64,000 nucleotides of DNA from CAWEHU01 sp963808965. GTDB lineage: Bacteria > Pseudomonadota > Alphaproteobacteria > Acetobacterales > Acetobacteraceae. Location: positions 94,139 to 158,138 of the forward strand of contig CAWEHU010000005.1 in assembly GCA_963808965.1 (NCBI GenBank). The letters run 5' to 3'. Within the stretch, counting starts at the first letter, position 1. Every line of letters starts with the position of its first letter. The notes under the pieces are model-generated. The model was not told the DNA's origin. It searched no databases and saw nothing but the letters and a program-made list of their open reading frames with translations. A program made the translations under genes and the position numbers. Shown here one piece after another: positions 1-9,157 of this stretch.

Positions 1-538
1 CAAAGCGTGACTTGCCCTCCTGCTGGGCCGCACCCACCAGTCGCCGGACCTGCTGGCCAGGCGTTATTCCCAGCGTCCACACACCGGGCCTGGCTTGGGC
101 CGCGTCATTGGTGAAGGCCAGCACGGGGATGCCCGCCTGGTTCGCGAGCGGGGCGACCGCGGCGGTTTCGGCGGAGGTGAGCGGGCCAAGGATGAGCGCG
201 GCTCCCTCGGAGATCGCCTCCTTCGCCGCTTTTGCCGCACCGTCTGGGCTGCCTGTCGTATCCTTGGCGTTGAGTTGCGGCGACCCGGGCGCGTCCAGGG
301 CGAGCCGCGCCGCCTTGAGCAAGGACTGCCCAATCTCGGCGCGAGGCCCGGAGAGCGGTAGCAGGATCGCGACCCGATTGGCCGCTTCGGCTGCAACAGC
401 CGAAGGTGCGGCACCGGGTGACGTGTTGGGGCCGAGCGCAAGGGGAGAACGGTAGTAGCCACCCGGCTGGACAACGCCCGTACAGCCGGCGAGTGCTACG
501 CTCCCCAGCAGGAGCATGAATGCCCGACGAAGCAGCAT
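1..538 (-). CDS. LpoA-like penicillin-binding protein activator, lipoprotein (partial, 3' end outside window)
   Basis: Reading the minus strand from an ATG at 538 gives a signal peptide with a lipobox (LAGC, Cys at about residue 19). It is followed by a type 1 periplasmic-binding fold (VAILLPLSGP, then alternating helix/strand text) that runs off the window edge without a stop. In this family the lipoprotein sits in the outer membrane facing the periplasm, and LpoA stimulates peptidoglycan synthases. The divergent neighbour is rsmI, as in the yraL-yraM pair of enterobacteria, which supports the LpoA/YraM call. An amino-acid ABC transporter binding protein has the same fold and is the alternative. 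The start codon overlaps the start region of rsmI by 19 bases. Confidence 0.75.
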   Translation of the reverse strand, partial: MLLRRAFMLLLGSVALAGCTGVVQPGGYYRSPLALGPNTSPGAAPSAVAAEAANRVAILLPLSGPRAEIGQSLLKAARLALDAPGSPQLNAKDTTGSPDGAAKAAKEAISEGAALILGPLTSAETAAVAPLANQAGIPVLAFTNDAAQARPGVWTLGITPGQQVRRLVGAAQQEGKSRF

Positions 539-1425
539 ACGATCCCTCCCCCGAAGACCGAGGCGCTGACGCCGCGCCCGCTCCTCCCGGTCTTGTGCTG
601 GTTTCAACGCCGATCGGCAACCTCGGCGACATGACGCCCCGAGGGCGGGAGGCCTTGCGGTCCGCCGACCTCATCCTCTGCGAGGACACGCGCCACACCG
701 GCCGGCTGCTCTCGGCCTTCGGCATCCGCAAGAAGCTGCAATCGCTGCACGACTACAACGAGGAGACGCAGATCGCGCCGGTCCTGGCCCTGCTTGGCGC
801 CGGCAAGCGCGTCGCCCTCGTTTCGGACGCAGGGACGCCGGTGGTGTCGGACCCGGGTTTCCGGCTGGTACGGGCCGCAATCGAGGCCGGGGTCGAAGTG
901 AGCGCGATTCCAGGCGCGAACGCAGCAGTAACGGCGCTGATATTGTCAGGTCTGCCGCCCCTGCCCTTCCTGTTCCTCGGCTTTCCGCCCGCGCGCCGAG
1001 CCGCCCGCCGCGCCGCCTTCGCACGGCTGCGCGCGGCGGAACACGCGGGATTGCAGGCCACCCTGATCTGGTACGAGGCGCCGCATCGGTTGGCGGAGAC
1101 GCTGGCCGACATGGAGGAGGCGTTCGGCGAGCGCCCGGCCGCGGTGGCGCGGGAGCTGACCAAACGTTTCGAGGAGGTGCGGCGCGGGTCGCTAACGGAG
1201 GTGGCCGCCCATTACGGTGTGGCAGGCGCGCGTGGCGAGATCACGGTCTTGCTCGGGCCGGCTGGCGAGAGCGTGCCGGAGGAGCAGGATTTGGATGCGC
1301 AGCTGAACGCAGCGATGGCGTGCAACACGCTGAAGGACGCGGCCGCATTTGTAGCTACCGCCACGGGACTGCCTCGGAAAGTAGTGTACGCGCGGGCGCT
1401 CGCGCTTAGCGCGGCCCGGAAGTGA
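520..1425 (+). CDS. rsmI: 16S rRNA (cytidine(1402)-2'-O)-methyltransferase RsmI
   Basis: A 301-residue SAM-dependent methyltransferase of the tetrapyrrole-methylase fold that methylates the 2'-O of C1402 in the ribosomal P site. Family motifs are present in order: TPIGNLGD (residues 30-37), EDTRHT (55-60), SDAGTP (102-107) and PGANA (131-135), then GFPPARRAARR. The first 24 residues are a low-complexity extension absent from most homologues, so translation could instead begin at the GTG just before the TPIGNLGD strand. That would remove the overlap with the divergent lipoprotein gene. The stop overlaps the GTG start of the next gene (GTGA). Confidence 0.93.
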   Translation: MPDEAAYDPSPEDRGADAAPAPPGLVLVSTPIGNLGDMTPRGREALRSADLILCEDTRHTGRLLSAFGIRKKLQSLHDYNEETQIAPVLALLGAGKRVALVSDAGTPVVSDPGFRLVRAAIEAGVEVSAIPGANAAVTALILSGLPPLPFLFLGFPPARRAARRAAFARLRAAEHAGLQATLIWYEAPHRLAETLADMEEAFGERPAAVARELTKRFEEVRRGSLTEVAAHYGVAGARGEITVLLGPAGESVPEEQDLDAQLNAAMACNTLKDAAAFVATATGLPRKVVYARALALSAARK

Positions 1426-1973
1426 CGGTATTCTACACCATCGGCCATTCCACCCGGACCGTTCCGGAACTGACCAGATTGTTGCGCGAAGCCGGCGCGG
1501 ATTTCGTGGTGGACGTGCGCACGGTCCCTCGTTCCCGCGCCAATCCGCAGTTCAACGCGGATACATTACCGGGCGTGCTCGCGGATGCCCGCATCGGCTA
1601 TTGCCATATCCCCGAGCTTGGCGGCCTGCGCGGGCGGCGCAAGGGAGGTCCCTCCCCCAACACGTTTTGGGAAAATGCAAGTTTTCGCAACTACGCCGAC
1701 CACGCGATGACCTCGGCATTCCGGGCGGGTCTGGCCCGCCTGCGGCAGCTTGGGAACGACCACGCCTGCGCGATCATGTGCGCCGAGGCGGTATGGTGGC
1801 GGTGCCACCGCCGCATCATCGCTGATTACCTGATCGCGTCCGGTGAGACGGTCATGCACGTTATGGGTCCCGGGGTGATCGTTCCCGCAAGCATGACGCA
1901 AGCCGCGATTCCGGCCGAGAACGGTGCGCTTCTTTATCCGGCGAACACGTCGCAAAGCAAAAGCTTAGAATAG
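1422..1973 (+). CDS. DUF488 family protein
   Basis: A 183-residue protein with the DUF488 signature: YTIGHSTR at residues 5-12, DVRTVPRSR, an ELGGLRGRR loop, and the C-terminal cysteine-containing CAIMCAEAVWWRCHR segment. The biochemical function of the family is not established. It starts at a GTG overlapping the rsmI stop (GTGA), so it is probably translated together with rsmI. The place occupied by yraN in enterobacteria is taken by this gene. Confidence 0.85.
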   Translation: MTVFYTIGHSTRTVPELTRLLREAGADFVVDVRTVPRSRANPQFNADTLPGVLADARIGYCHIPELGGLRGRRKGGPSPNTFWENASFRNYADHAMTSAFRAGLARLRQLGNDHACAIMCAEAVWWRCHRRIIADYLIASGETVMHVMGPGVIVPASMTQAAIPAENGALLYPANTSQSKSLE

Positions 1974-2188
1974 CTGAAAGGCCTTTCGGATATCGCCCTG
2001 AGCAGAATCTCCGTAGGCGAATGCTTGTTCACACGTAAGCATAATATCCGTTAGTTTCCGTGAAAAACACACCTTCACTCTGCCATTTAAGCTTTGTTTA
2101 AGCCGCCAATGTTCATTTGCCGTCACAGCACGGCCGCACTCCGCGGCATTACGTTCACTATTCTTCGAAAATAAGAGGAAGTATCACA

Positions 2189-3598
2189 TTGGCTACTCTC
2201 ACCGTTGGCGCCGGACAGCAATACAGCTCCATTTCCGCAGCAGTCGCCGCAGCATCGAGCGGCGATGACATCCAGGTTCTCGCTGGAACCTATACGAACG
2301 ACTTTCCTCCGAACGTGAACAATCTCACGATCGAGGGTGTAGGTGGCATGGTCCACATCGTCGCGACCAATCCGCCCGACAACGACAAGGCGGTGTTCGT
2401 GACAAGCGGTACGGTGACGCTGAAGAACATCGAGGTTTCCGGCGTTGCGGTGGACGACCTGAACGGCGCCGCCGTGCGGTACCAGGGTGGCAACCTGACT
2501 CTGGAGAACGTCTACTTCCATGACAATCAGGAAGGCCTCCTGGCGGCCGACGACCCGAACGGCACCATTGCCATAAAGAACTCAGAGTTCAGCAACAACG
2601 GCAGCGACGGCTACTCGCATAACATCTACATCAACAACGTCGGCACCACGACGGTCGACAACAGCTACATCCACGATGTCCTCGGAAACGGCTCCGAGTT
2701 CCGCAGCCGCGGCGCCAACACGACGATCACAAACACCCGTATCGTCGATGGTTCGAACGGCAACGCCGACAATTATACCGTCGATCTTCCCGCGGGCGGC
2801 AATGCCGTTTTGCAGAACGACGTGTTCGAAAAAGCGGCCGGGGCGAGCAACCCCATCATGATCCATTACAGCCCAGACTCGATCCAGCCCTGGCATGAGC
2901 CATCCAGCCTCACCATCACGGGTTCGACCTTCATCAACGATGACGGGGCGGGCGACTACGGCATCGCGAATCTGAATGGTCCGACCGTATCGAACGGCGG
3001 AACAACGCCGATCACGGCTCAGCTCAGCAACAACACGGTCTACGGCCTGAGCGCCAGTCACTTCATCCTAGGGAACGTTAATCAGACCGGCACCACTTTC
3101 GTCACCAGCGAGCCGACGATCAGCACGGCGCACCCTTGGCAGACGGCAACGCCGACTCCGACGCCCACTCCAACGCCTACACCCACGCCTACGCCTACCC
3201 CGACCCCAACTCCTACTCCCACCCCGACACCTACGCCCACTTCGAGCTCAACCACGGACACCCTGGTGCTCAACGTGAGCGGGGACATGTGGAGAGGCGG
3301 CCCGCAGTTCATCGTGAAGGTCGACGGCAAGCAGCAGGGCGGGATCAACACCGTGACCGCGGTTCAAAGCGCCGGACAGAGCCAAGCTTTCACGTTTACG
3401 GGAAGCTTCGGACCGGGGCTGCACGATATCGCGGTGTCGTTCCTAAACGACGCCTATGGCGGCCGGGGGAATGACCGCAACCTCTACGTAAAGTCGATCG
3501 ATTACGACGGCACGCATTACGGCTCAGCGTCGGCATCCTTGTTCTGGAACAGGACCGTGGACTTCACGGTTGGAACACCGGTTCACGCGACGAACTGA
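2189..3598 (+). CDS. Right-handed beta-helix protein with Thr-Pro linker and C-terminal CBM60-like domain
   Basis: I chose the TTG at 2189 as start because AGAGGAAG lies just upstream and the protein then begins MATLTVGAGQ; the frame is open back to a TTG at 2117. Residues about 10-300 are short Asn/Gly/Thr-rich beta-helix coils (repeated ITNT, LTIEGV, LENVYF). Residues about 321-351 are an uninterrupted Thr-Pro linker. Residues about 357-466 resemble the calcium-dependent xylan-binding module CBM60/CBM36 (LVLNVSGD, FIVKVDGK, QAFTFTG, VSFLNDAYGG, RNLYV). No signal peptide is visible despite an evidently extracellular architecture, so a type I system may export it. No RTX repeats are present. 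A role in binding or cutting polysaccharide is inferred; no catalytic residues were identified. Confidence 0.8.
   Translation: MATLTVGAGQQYSSISAAVAAASSGDDIQVLAGTYTNDFPPNVNNLTIEGVGGMVHIVATNPPDNDKAVFVTSGTVTLKNIEVSGVAVDDLNGAAVRYQGGNLTLENVYFHDNQEGLLAADDPNGTIAIKNSEFSNNGSDGYSHNIYINNVGTTTVDNSYIHDVLGNGSEFRSRGANTTITNTRIVDGSNGNADNYTVDLPAGGNAVLQNDVFEKAAGASNPIMIHYSPDSIQPWHEPSSLTITGSTFINDDGAGDYGIANLNGPTVSNGGTTPITAQLSNNTVYGLSASHFILGNVNQTGTTFVTSEPTISTAHPWQTATPTPTPTPTPTPTPTPTPTPTPTPTPTPTPTSSSTTDTLVLNVSGDMWRGGPQFIVKVDGKQQGGINTVTAVQSAGQSQAFTFTGSFGPGLHDIAVSFLNDAYGGRGNDRNLYVKSIDYDGTHYGSASASLFWNRTVDFTVGTPVHATN
3149..3241 (+). repeat. ACNCCN hexanucleotide array encoding the Thr-Pro linker
   Basis: About sixteen tandem six-base units (Thr codon plus Pro codon) in a row. 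Third positions vary freely while the protein repeat is perfect, so selection has kept the peptide rather than the DNA. Confidence 0.9.
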
Positions 3599-3606
3599 AC
3601 CGGCCA

Positions 3607-3657
3607 GAGCCGCCGGGTCTCCCCTCGCAGCGGGTTCTGCGGGGCGACCGGCGGCTC
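3607..3657 (+). terminator. Hairpin terminator after the beta-helix gene
   Basis: A ten-base perfect stem GAGCCGCCGG (3607-3616) pairs with CCGGCGGCTC (3648-3657). It encloses a second imperfect stem (CCCCTCGCAG with CTGCGGGG). It begins nine bases past the stop at 3598 and is followed by GTTTCC. The T run is short, so intrinsic termination is plausible rather than certain. Confidence 0.6.
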
Positions 3658-3675
3658 GTTTCCGGCGCAACAGAA

Positions 3676-3695
3676 TCCGGCCAGGCGTGGCCGGA
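3676..3695. terminator. Second perfect hairpin between convergent genes
   Basis: Perfect inverted repeat TCCGGCCA / TGGCCGGA with a four-base GGCG loop. It lies eleven bases beyond the hemW stop and could end hemW transcription from the other strand. No T run is present on either side. Confidence 0.45.
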
Positions 3696-3705
3696 GCCTC
3701 TACGG

Positions 3706-4866
3706 CTAAGCCAAGATCGCCGGCAGCAGCGCGTCGAGCCTTAGCCGCCCCTCTTGCGTCGCGCTTAGCCGGCCATCCGTCCACCGAACGTATCCCTCCT
3801 CCTCGGCCCGGCGCAGCATCACCGGATCGAGCGCATCGTGCAGCCCGATCCCGGCGCGCGAGAGGAACCGCATCTCTTCCACCCCCTCGCTGAGCCGCAG
3901 CCCCATCAGCAGCATCTCGCGCGCGCGATCTAGGGAAGCGACGGGCGCTTCGTCCGTCGTCCCGTGGCCGTCGCGCTCCACCTGCTCCGCCCACGGCTCC
4001 GGTGCGCGATGCCGCCGCGTCGCCAGCAGGACACCATCCACGGTGATGCGGCCATGCGCACCGGGACCGATCCCGGCGTAGTCGCCGTAACGCCAGTAAG
4101 CCAGATTGTGCCGGCTCTCGGCGCCGGGGATCGCATAATTGGAAACCTCGTAGCTGCGCAGGCCGAAACGGGCGGCCTCCTCGCCGGTGGTCTCATAGAG
4201 CGCCGCCGCTTCGTCCGGACCGGGGAGCACGATGGCCCCACGCCGATGCAAGGCCTCGAAAGCGGTGCCGGGCTCGATCGTAAGTTGATAAAGCGAGAGG
4301 TGATCGGCGACGAGCGCGAGCGCATCCCGCAACTCGGCCCGCCAGGCCGCGACCGTCTGCCCCGGACGCGCATAGATCATGTCGAACGAGATGCGCGGAA
4401 ACAGCGCCCGCGCGGTCTCTAGCGCCGCGACGGCCTGCTCCGCCGAGTGCTGGCGGCCCAAGAGCCGGAGCGCCGCCGGATCGAGACTCTGCACACCGAG
4501 AGACACCCGGTTCACCCCGGCCTCCCGGAAGCCCGCGAAGCGCCCAGCCTCGACACTGGTGGGGTTGGCCTCGAGCGTGATCTCGATGTCCTCCGCCGGC
4601 TCGAACAGCCGCCGCGCCTCCGCGATCAGCGCCGCCACGGTGTCCGGCTCCATCAGGCTCGGCGTGCCGCCGCCGAAGAAGATGGAGGTGAGGCGGCGCT
4701 GGCCGAGGCGCGCAGCCTCCCACGCGAGCTCCGTCCTCAACGCCGCGGCGAAACGCGCCTGCGGGATGCGTTCCCGCACATGCGAGTTGAAGTCGCAATA
4801 CGGGCACTTGGCCAGGCAGAACGGCCAGTGAATATAGAGGGCGAGCGGTTCCATGCTGGGAGACAT
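3706..4866 (-). CDS. hemW: HemW-like radical SAM protein (heme chaperone / coproporphyrinogen oxidase-like)
   Basis: A radical SAM enzyme of the HemN/HemW family. The CxxxCxxC cluster motif is at Cys17, Cys21 and Cys24 (CLAKCPYC), followed by FFGGGTPSL, EANPTS, GVQSLD, LSLYQLTIEPGT and GIGPGAHGR, and then a HemN C-terminal domain. The lack of the HemN N-terminal extension and the length of about 385 residues point to HemW, which binds and delivers heme, rather than to the true oxidase. Two starts are possible (ATG at 4866 or at 4854). It is divergent from the YbaK gene, whose start lies only eight bases away. Confidence 0.9.
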   Translation of the reverse strand: MSPSMEPLALYIHWPFCLAKCPYCDFNSHVRERIPQARFAAALRTELAWEAARLGQRRLTSIFFGGGTPSLMEPDTVAALIAEARRLFEPAEDIEITLEANPTSVEAGRFAGFREAGVNRVSLGVQSLDPAALRLLGRQHSAEQAVAALETARALFPRISFDMIYARPGQTVAAWRAELRDALALVADHLSLYQLTIEPGTAFEALHRRGAIVLPGPDEAAALYETTGEEAARFGLRSYEVSNYAIPGAESRHNLAYWRYGDYAGIGPGAHGRITVDGVLLATRRHRAPEPWAEQVERDGHGTTDEAPVASLDRAREMLLMGLRLSEGVEEMRFLSRAGIGLHDALDPVMLRRAEEEGYVRWTDGRLSATQEGRLRLDALLPAILA

Positions 4867-4873
4867 ATAGGCG

Positions 4874-5375
4874 ATGGCGGATGTCGAATCCTCCGGCTCG
4901 GCCGAGCGGGTGCGGGCCGCTCTGGCCGTTTTCGGCCACCCCGAAACCATCATCGAGGTTCCCGCGACGGCGCGTACCGGCCAAGGGAGCCGCGGAAGCG
5001 GTCGGTTGCACGGTCGCCCAGATCGCCAAATCCATCGTGTTCCGCACCGAGGATGAGCATCAGGCCCGGCCGGTGCTCGTCATCACCTCGGGCGCCAACC
5101 GGGTGGACCCGGCGAAGGTGGAGGCGGCACTCGGGGTGCGGCTGGCCCAGGCCGACGCGGGCTGGGTGCGTGAAGTGACCGGTTTCGCGATCGGCGGGGT
5201 GGCGCCGATCGGCCATCTCACGCCTCCGCTCACGCTCGTTGACGAGGACCTTTGCAAACTCGACCCCATTTGGGCCGCGGCCGGCGCGCCAAGCCTCGTG
5301 TTCCGCACCAGCGCGGCAGAGCTTCGGCGCATGAGCGGCGGAAGAGTGGCCGCGGTCCGTCAAAGTCAATGCTGA
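4874..5375 (+). pseudogene. YbaK/EbsC-family aminoacyl-tRNA deacylase, frameshifted
   Basis: The frame starting at ATG 4874 (SAERVRAALAVFGHP) breaks near 4980, and the same protein continues one frame over (KGAAEAVGCTVAQIAKS to VFRTSAAELRRMSGG). Reading ACCGCCAAG in place of ACCGGCCAAG restores a 166-residue protein, so a single extra G is enough. The family hydrolyses mischarged aminoacyl-tRNAs; the central conserved Lys of AKSIVF is present. The deficit may be a sequencing error. Confidence 0.8.
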
Positions 5376-5415
5376 GATTGACCCCCTCCCGCTCCCCGCG
5401 CAGGATGCCCGCGCC

Positions 5416-6012
5416 ATGATCCTGCTCATCGACAACTACGACAGCTTCACCTTTAATCTCGTCCATTTCCTGGGCGATCTTGGGGCGCGGTGCGAGGTGC
5501 GCCGTAACGACGCTCTCACCCCCGCCGAAGCCCTGGCGCTGAACCCGGAGGCCATCGTTCTTTCTCCCGGCCCGTGCACGCCGAAGGAGGCCGGAATCTG
5601 CATCGACCTCATCACAGCAGCGGCCGGCCGGGTCCCGATCCTTGGTGTCTGTCTCGGCCATCAGGCTATCGGCCAGGCGTTCGGCGGCATCGTGAACCGA
5701 GCGCCGGCGCCGATACACGGAAAGCTGAGCCGCATCTTCCATGACGGCACGGACGTATTTCTGGGCCTGCCGAGTCCGTTCGAGGCCACGCGATACCACT
5801 CGCTGGTGGTCGATCGCGACACGCTTCCCGATTGTCTGGCCGTGACCGCGCGTACGGAGGACGGGCTCGTCATGGGCCTGCGTCACCGCACGCTGCCCCT
5901 GTTCGGGGTACAGTTCCATCCTGAGAGTATCGCGAGCCAGAACGGCCACGATCTGCTCGCCAATTTCCTCGCGATCTCCCGCGGCTCCAACCTCCCCGCC
6001 CGCGCTGCCTGA
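5416..6012 (+). CDS. trpG: Anthranilate synthase component II, glutamine amidotransferase
   Basis: A class I glutamine amidotransferase of 198 residues that supplies ammonia from glutamine to the chorismate-binding TrpE subunit for anthranilate. The nucleophile Cys79 lies in GVCLGHQ, and the catalytic His168 and Glu170 in FHPES; the oxyanion-strand motif SPGPCTP is at residues 50-56. It is the first gene of trpG-trpD-trpC-moaC on the plus strand. trpE is not in the window. The same subunit often also serves aminodeoxychorismate synthase (PabA), which cannot be excluded. Confidence 0.95.
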   Translation: MILLIDNYDSFTFNLVHFLGDLGARCEVRRNDALTPAEALALNPEAIVLSPGPCTPKEAGICIDLITAAAGRVPILGVCLGHQAIGQAFGGIVNRAPAPIHGKLSRIFHDGTDVFLGLPSPFEATRYHSLVVDRDTLPDCLAVTARTEDGLVMGLRHRTLPLFGVQFHPESIASQNGHDLLANFLAISRGSNLPARAA

Positions 6013-6027
6013 TCGGGCTTTTCCCGC

Positions 6028-7065
<1,038 letters not shown>

Positions 7066-7088
7066 GCCGCGCGCGGCAAGGAGATCAC

Positions 7089-7934
7089 ATGGATCGCGTC
7101 ATCGACGGCGCACCGTCAGACATCCTCGGCCACATCTGCGCGGACACCAAGGCGGAGGTTCAGCGGCGGAAAGCCGCGACCCCCCTGGAGACGATACGGT
7201 CCCGGGCGCGGGAGGCGAGCCCTCCCCGCGGCTTCGGCCGGTGCCTCAAGGAAGAGATCGCGCGGGGACGCTACGCGCTGGTCGCGGAAATCAAGAAGGC
7301 TTCGCCGTCCGGCGGCCTCATCCGCCCGGATTTCGATCCGGCGGTATTGGCGCGGGCCTATGCCGAGGGGGGTGCGACCTGCATATCGGTCCTGACCGAC
7401 GAGCCGCACTTCCAGGGCAGCCCGGCCCATCTGAAGGCCGCGCGCGCTGCCGTCACCCTCCCCGTTCTGCGCAAGGACTTCATTCTCGACCAGTGGCAGG
7501 TCTACGAGAGCCGCGCGATGGGCGCCGATTGCATTCTGCTCATCATGGCGGCGCTCACCGACGCGCAGGCGCGCGAGTTGGAATCGCTTGCCCGCTCGAT
7601 GGACATGGACGTGCTCGCAGAGGTTCACGACCGCCGCGAACTGGATCGCGCACTCGGACTCGAGACACCGCTTATCGGCATCAACAATCGCAATCTCAAG
7701 ACGTTGAAGACTGACCTTGGGAACACGATCGAGCTGGCGCCGTATGTCCCGCCCGACCGTTTCTTCATTGCCGAGAGCGGGATCAAGACCCACGCGGACG
7801 TGCGCCGCATCGCCGCGGCGGGCGCGCATTGTTTCCTCGTGGGCGAGAGCCTGATGCGCGAGCCGGACGTCGCGGCCGCGGCCCGCGTGCTTCTCGGGGA
7901 GGAGCATCTCGCCCCGGAGCGGCGCATCGCGTGA
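7089..7934 (+). CDS. trpC: Indole-3-glycerol phosphate synthase
   Basis: A 281-residue TIM-barrel enzyme that cyclises carboxyphenylamino-deoxyribulose phosphate. It contains AEIKKASPSGG, the catalytic-lysine strand LRKDFI, ADCILLIMAAL, IGINNRNL and AESGI. It is a stand-alone TrpC with no fused TrpF. An AAGGAGATC ribosome-binding site precedes the ATG. The stop overlaps the moaC start (GTGA), which implies translational coupling. Confidence 0.95.
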   Translation: MDRVIDGAPSDILGHICADTKAEVQRRKAATPLETIRSRAREASPPRGFGRCLKEEIARGRYALVAEIKKASPSGGLIRPDFDPAVLARAYAEGGATCISVLTDEPHFQGSPAHLKAARAAVTLPVLRKDFILDQWQVYESRAMGADCILLIMAALTDAQARELESLARSMDMDVLAEVHDRRELDRALGLETPLIGINNRNLKTLKTDLGNTIELAPYVPPDRFFIAESGIKTHADVRRIAAAGAHCFLVGESLMREPDVAAAARVLLGEEHLAPERRIA

Positions 7935-8407
7935 ACGGGCTCACGCATTTCGACGCGGGCGGCCGGGCCGCGATGGTTGACGTGTCGGGGAAGGACGTGA
8001 CCGTCCGCTCCGCCACGGCCCGCGCCCGCGTGGTCATGCAGGCCTCGACTCTGGCCTTGATCTCACGGGGCGAGAGCAAGAAGGGCGACGTGCTCGCGGT
8101 CGCGCGGCTCGCCGGCATCATGGCGGCGAAGCGCACGTCCGACCTGATTCCGCTCTGCCATCCGCTGCCGATCGACTCCGTCGCGGTCGATCTCACGCCG
8201 GATGAAGTGGCAGGCGCGGTCGAGATCGCCGCCACGGTGCGGACCACCGCCCGAACCGGCGTCGAGATGGAGGCGCTGACGGCCGCCAGCGTCGCCGCGC
8301 TCACCGTTTACGACATGTGCAAGTCGGTGGACCGCGGCATGCAAATCGAGGCGATCCGGGTCACGCGGAAGGAAGGCGGGAAGTCGGGCGTGTTCGAGCA
8401 GGGGTGA
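7931..8407 (+). CDS. moaC: Cyclic pyranopterin monophosphate synthase MoaC
   Basis: A 158-residue enzyme of molybdenum cofactor synthesis, starting at a GTG that overlaps the trpC stop. Conserved elements: MVDVSGKDVT, LIPLCHPLPI (active-site His), RTGVEMEALTAASVAALTVY, DMCKSVDRGM and GGKSG at the C-terminus. The frame is open further upstream inside trpC, but the GTG overlap start gives the standard family length. moeA follows about 1.8 kb downstream. Confidence 0.95.
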   Translation: MNGLTHFDAGGRAAMVDVSGKDVTVRSATARARVVMQASTLALISRGESKKGDVLAVARLAGIMAAKRTSDLIPLCHPLPIDSVAVDLTPDEVAGAVEIAATVRTTARTGVEMEALTAASVAALTVYDMCKSVDRGMQIEAIRVTRKEGGKSGVFEQG

Positions 8408-8481
8408 GGCCGGACTGGACAATTCAAAGCCGGTTCTTCGATCGGCCGCATCCGCTTGTAGCGTTAGGGGCTTAACCCGTC

Positions 8482-8679
8482 TTAGCGGGCTTCCGGAGCA
8501 TTCTGCCCCTGTTGCTGCGCACTAGTTGCATCCGAGCCGGGATCACTCTGGACGGCGCTGGTTTCCGCAACCGTCCAGGCAGCAGGGTCAATGAATAGCT
8601 GAGTTTGTGGCGTCTGCATCTGGGCGTGAGCCGAAACAACTGCGGCCGCCAGCAGTAAAAGCAGAAAGGCAGTTTTCAT
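8482..8679 (-). CDS. Small secreted protein of unknown function
   Basis: A 65-residue protein with a clear signal peptide (MKTAFLLLLLAAAVVSAHA, probable cleavage before Gln20). It is followed by a short Gln/Ala/Ser-rich mature part without a recognisable domain. GGAG sits nine bases before the ATG. No family was recognised. Confidence 0.5.
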   Translation of the reverse strand: MKTAFLLLLLAAAVVSAHAQMQTPQTQLFIDPAAWTVAETSAVQSDPGSDATSAQQQGQNAPEAR

Positions 8680-8695
8680 CGGCTTCGCTCCGTCG

Positions 8696-8890
8696 TTAAT
8701 ACGATGTGCAGTTCGTGAATTGGCCCATTCGGTTGCAGCTCGTATTGACGATTCGCGGGCCGGGGCGAGGTGGGCTGCTCGGCTGCTGAAGCGCCGCGAG
8801 CCCCGTCAACAAGTTCCCGATCGCGAGGGACTGCTGCGCCTCCTGCTGCCGAACTGCTCGCAGAGATCCTCAATTCAGTTGCGAGAGGAG
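8696..8890 (-). pseudogene. Possible C-terminal part of another small exported protein
   Basis: One minus-strand frame has no stop from about 8890 to 8696 and ends in a Cys-containing tail (NTSCNRMGQFTNCTSY) of the type seen at the end of small exported alphaproteobacterial proteins. The frame has no start codon and hits a stop just upstream, so a frameshift would be needed to make a gene. The evidence is weak. Confidence 0.3.
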
Positions 8891-9157
8891 GTTGTGATGC
8901 CGCCAGGTTGAGATCGCATTAATGCTGGAAAGCTTACAAGAAGCTCTTTCCGTACAATTCGATCGAGAGGACGCTCTCCAACGAGTCCATCTATCCGGCG
9001 ATATTTCCGATACCGGGAACCGATCAGGTAGGGTGAAACCGAGAACTTCAGGAAATGCATATCATGGCTTTGCGAGGCACAGTCGAGAAAGTCCATGTGG
9101 CAAACGGAAAGGCTCCCCGGCTTGTCTGGCGGCAGCCCGCTCTCGTAGGCTGTGGCG
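8891..9157. other. Intergenic stretch without a recognisable gene
   Basis: Somewhat lower GC than the surroundings. Short open frames exist on both strands, but none has family features, codon use or a ribosome-binding site that I can support. It should contain the promoter of the oxidoreductase gene; no clear -35/-10 pair was picked out. Confidence 0.5.

Noticed and set aside
3149..3241. Hexanucleotide array as a possible CRISPR or regulatory repeat
   Set aside because: Units are six bases without spacers, lie in frame inside a gene and encode a Thr-Pro linker.
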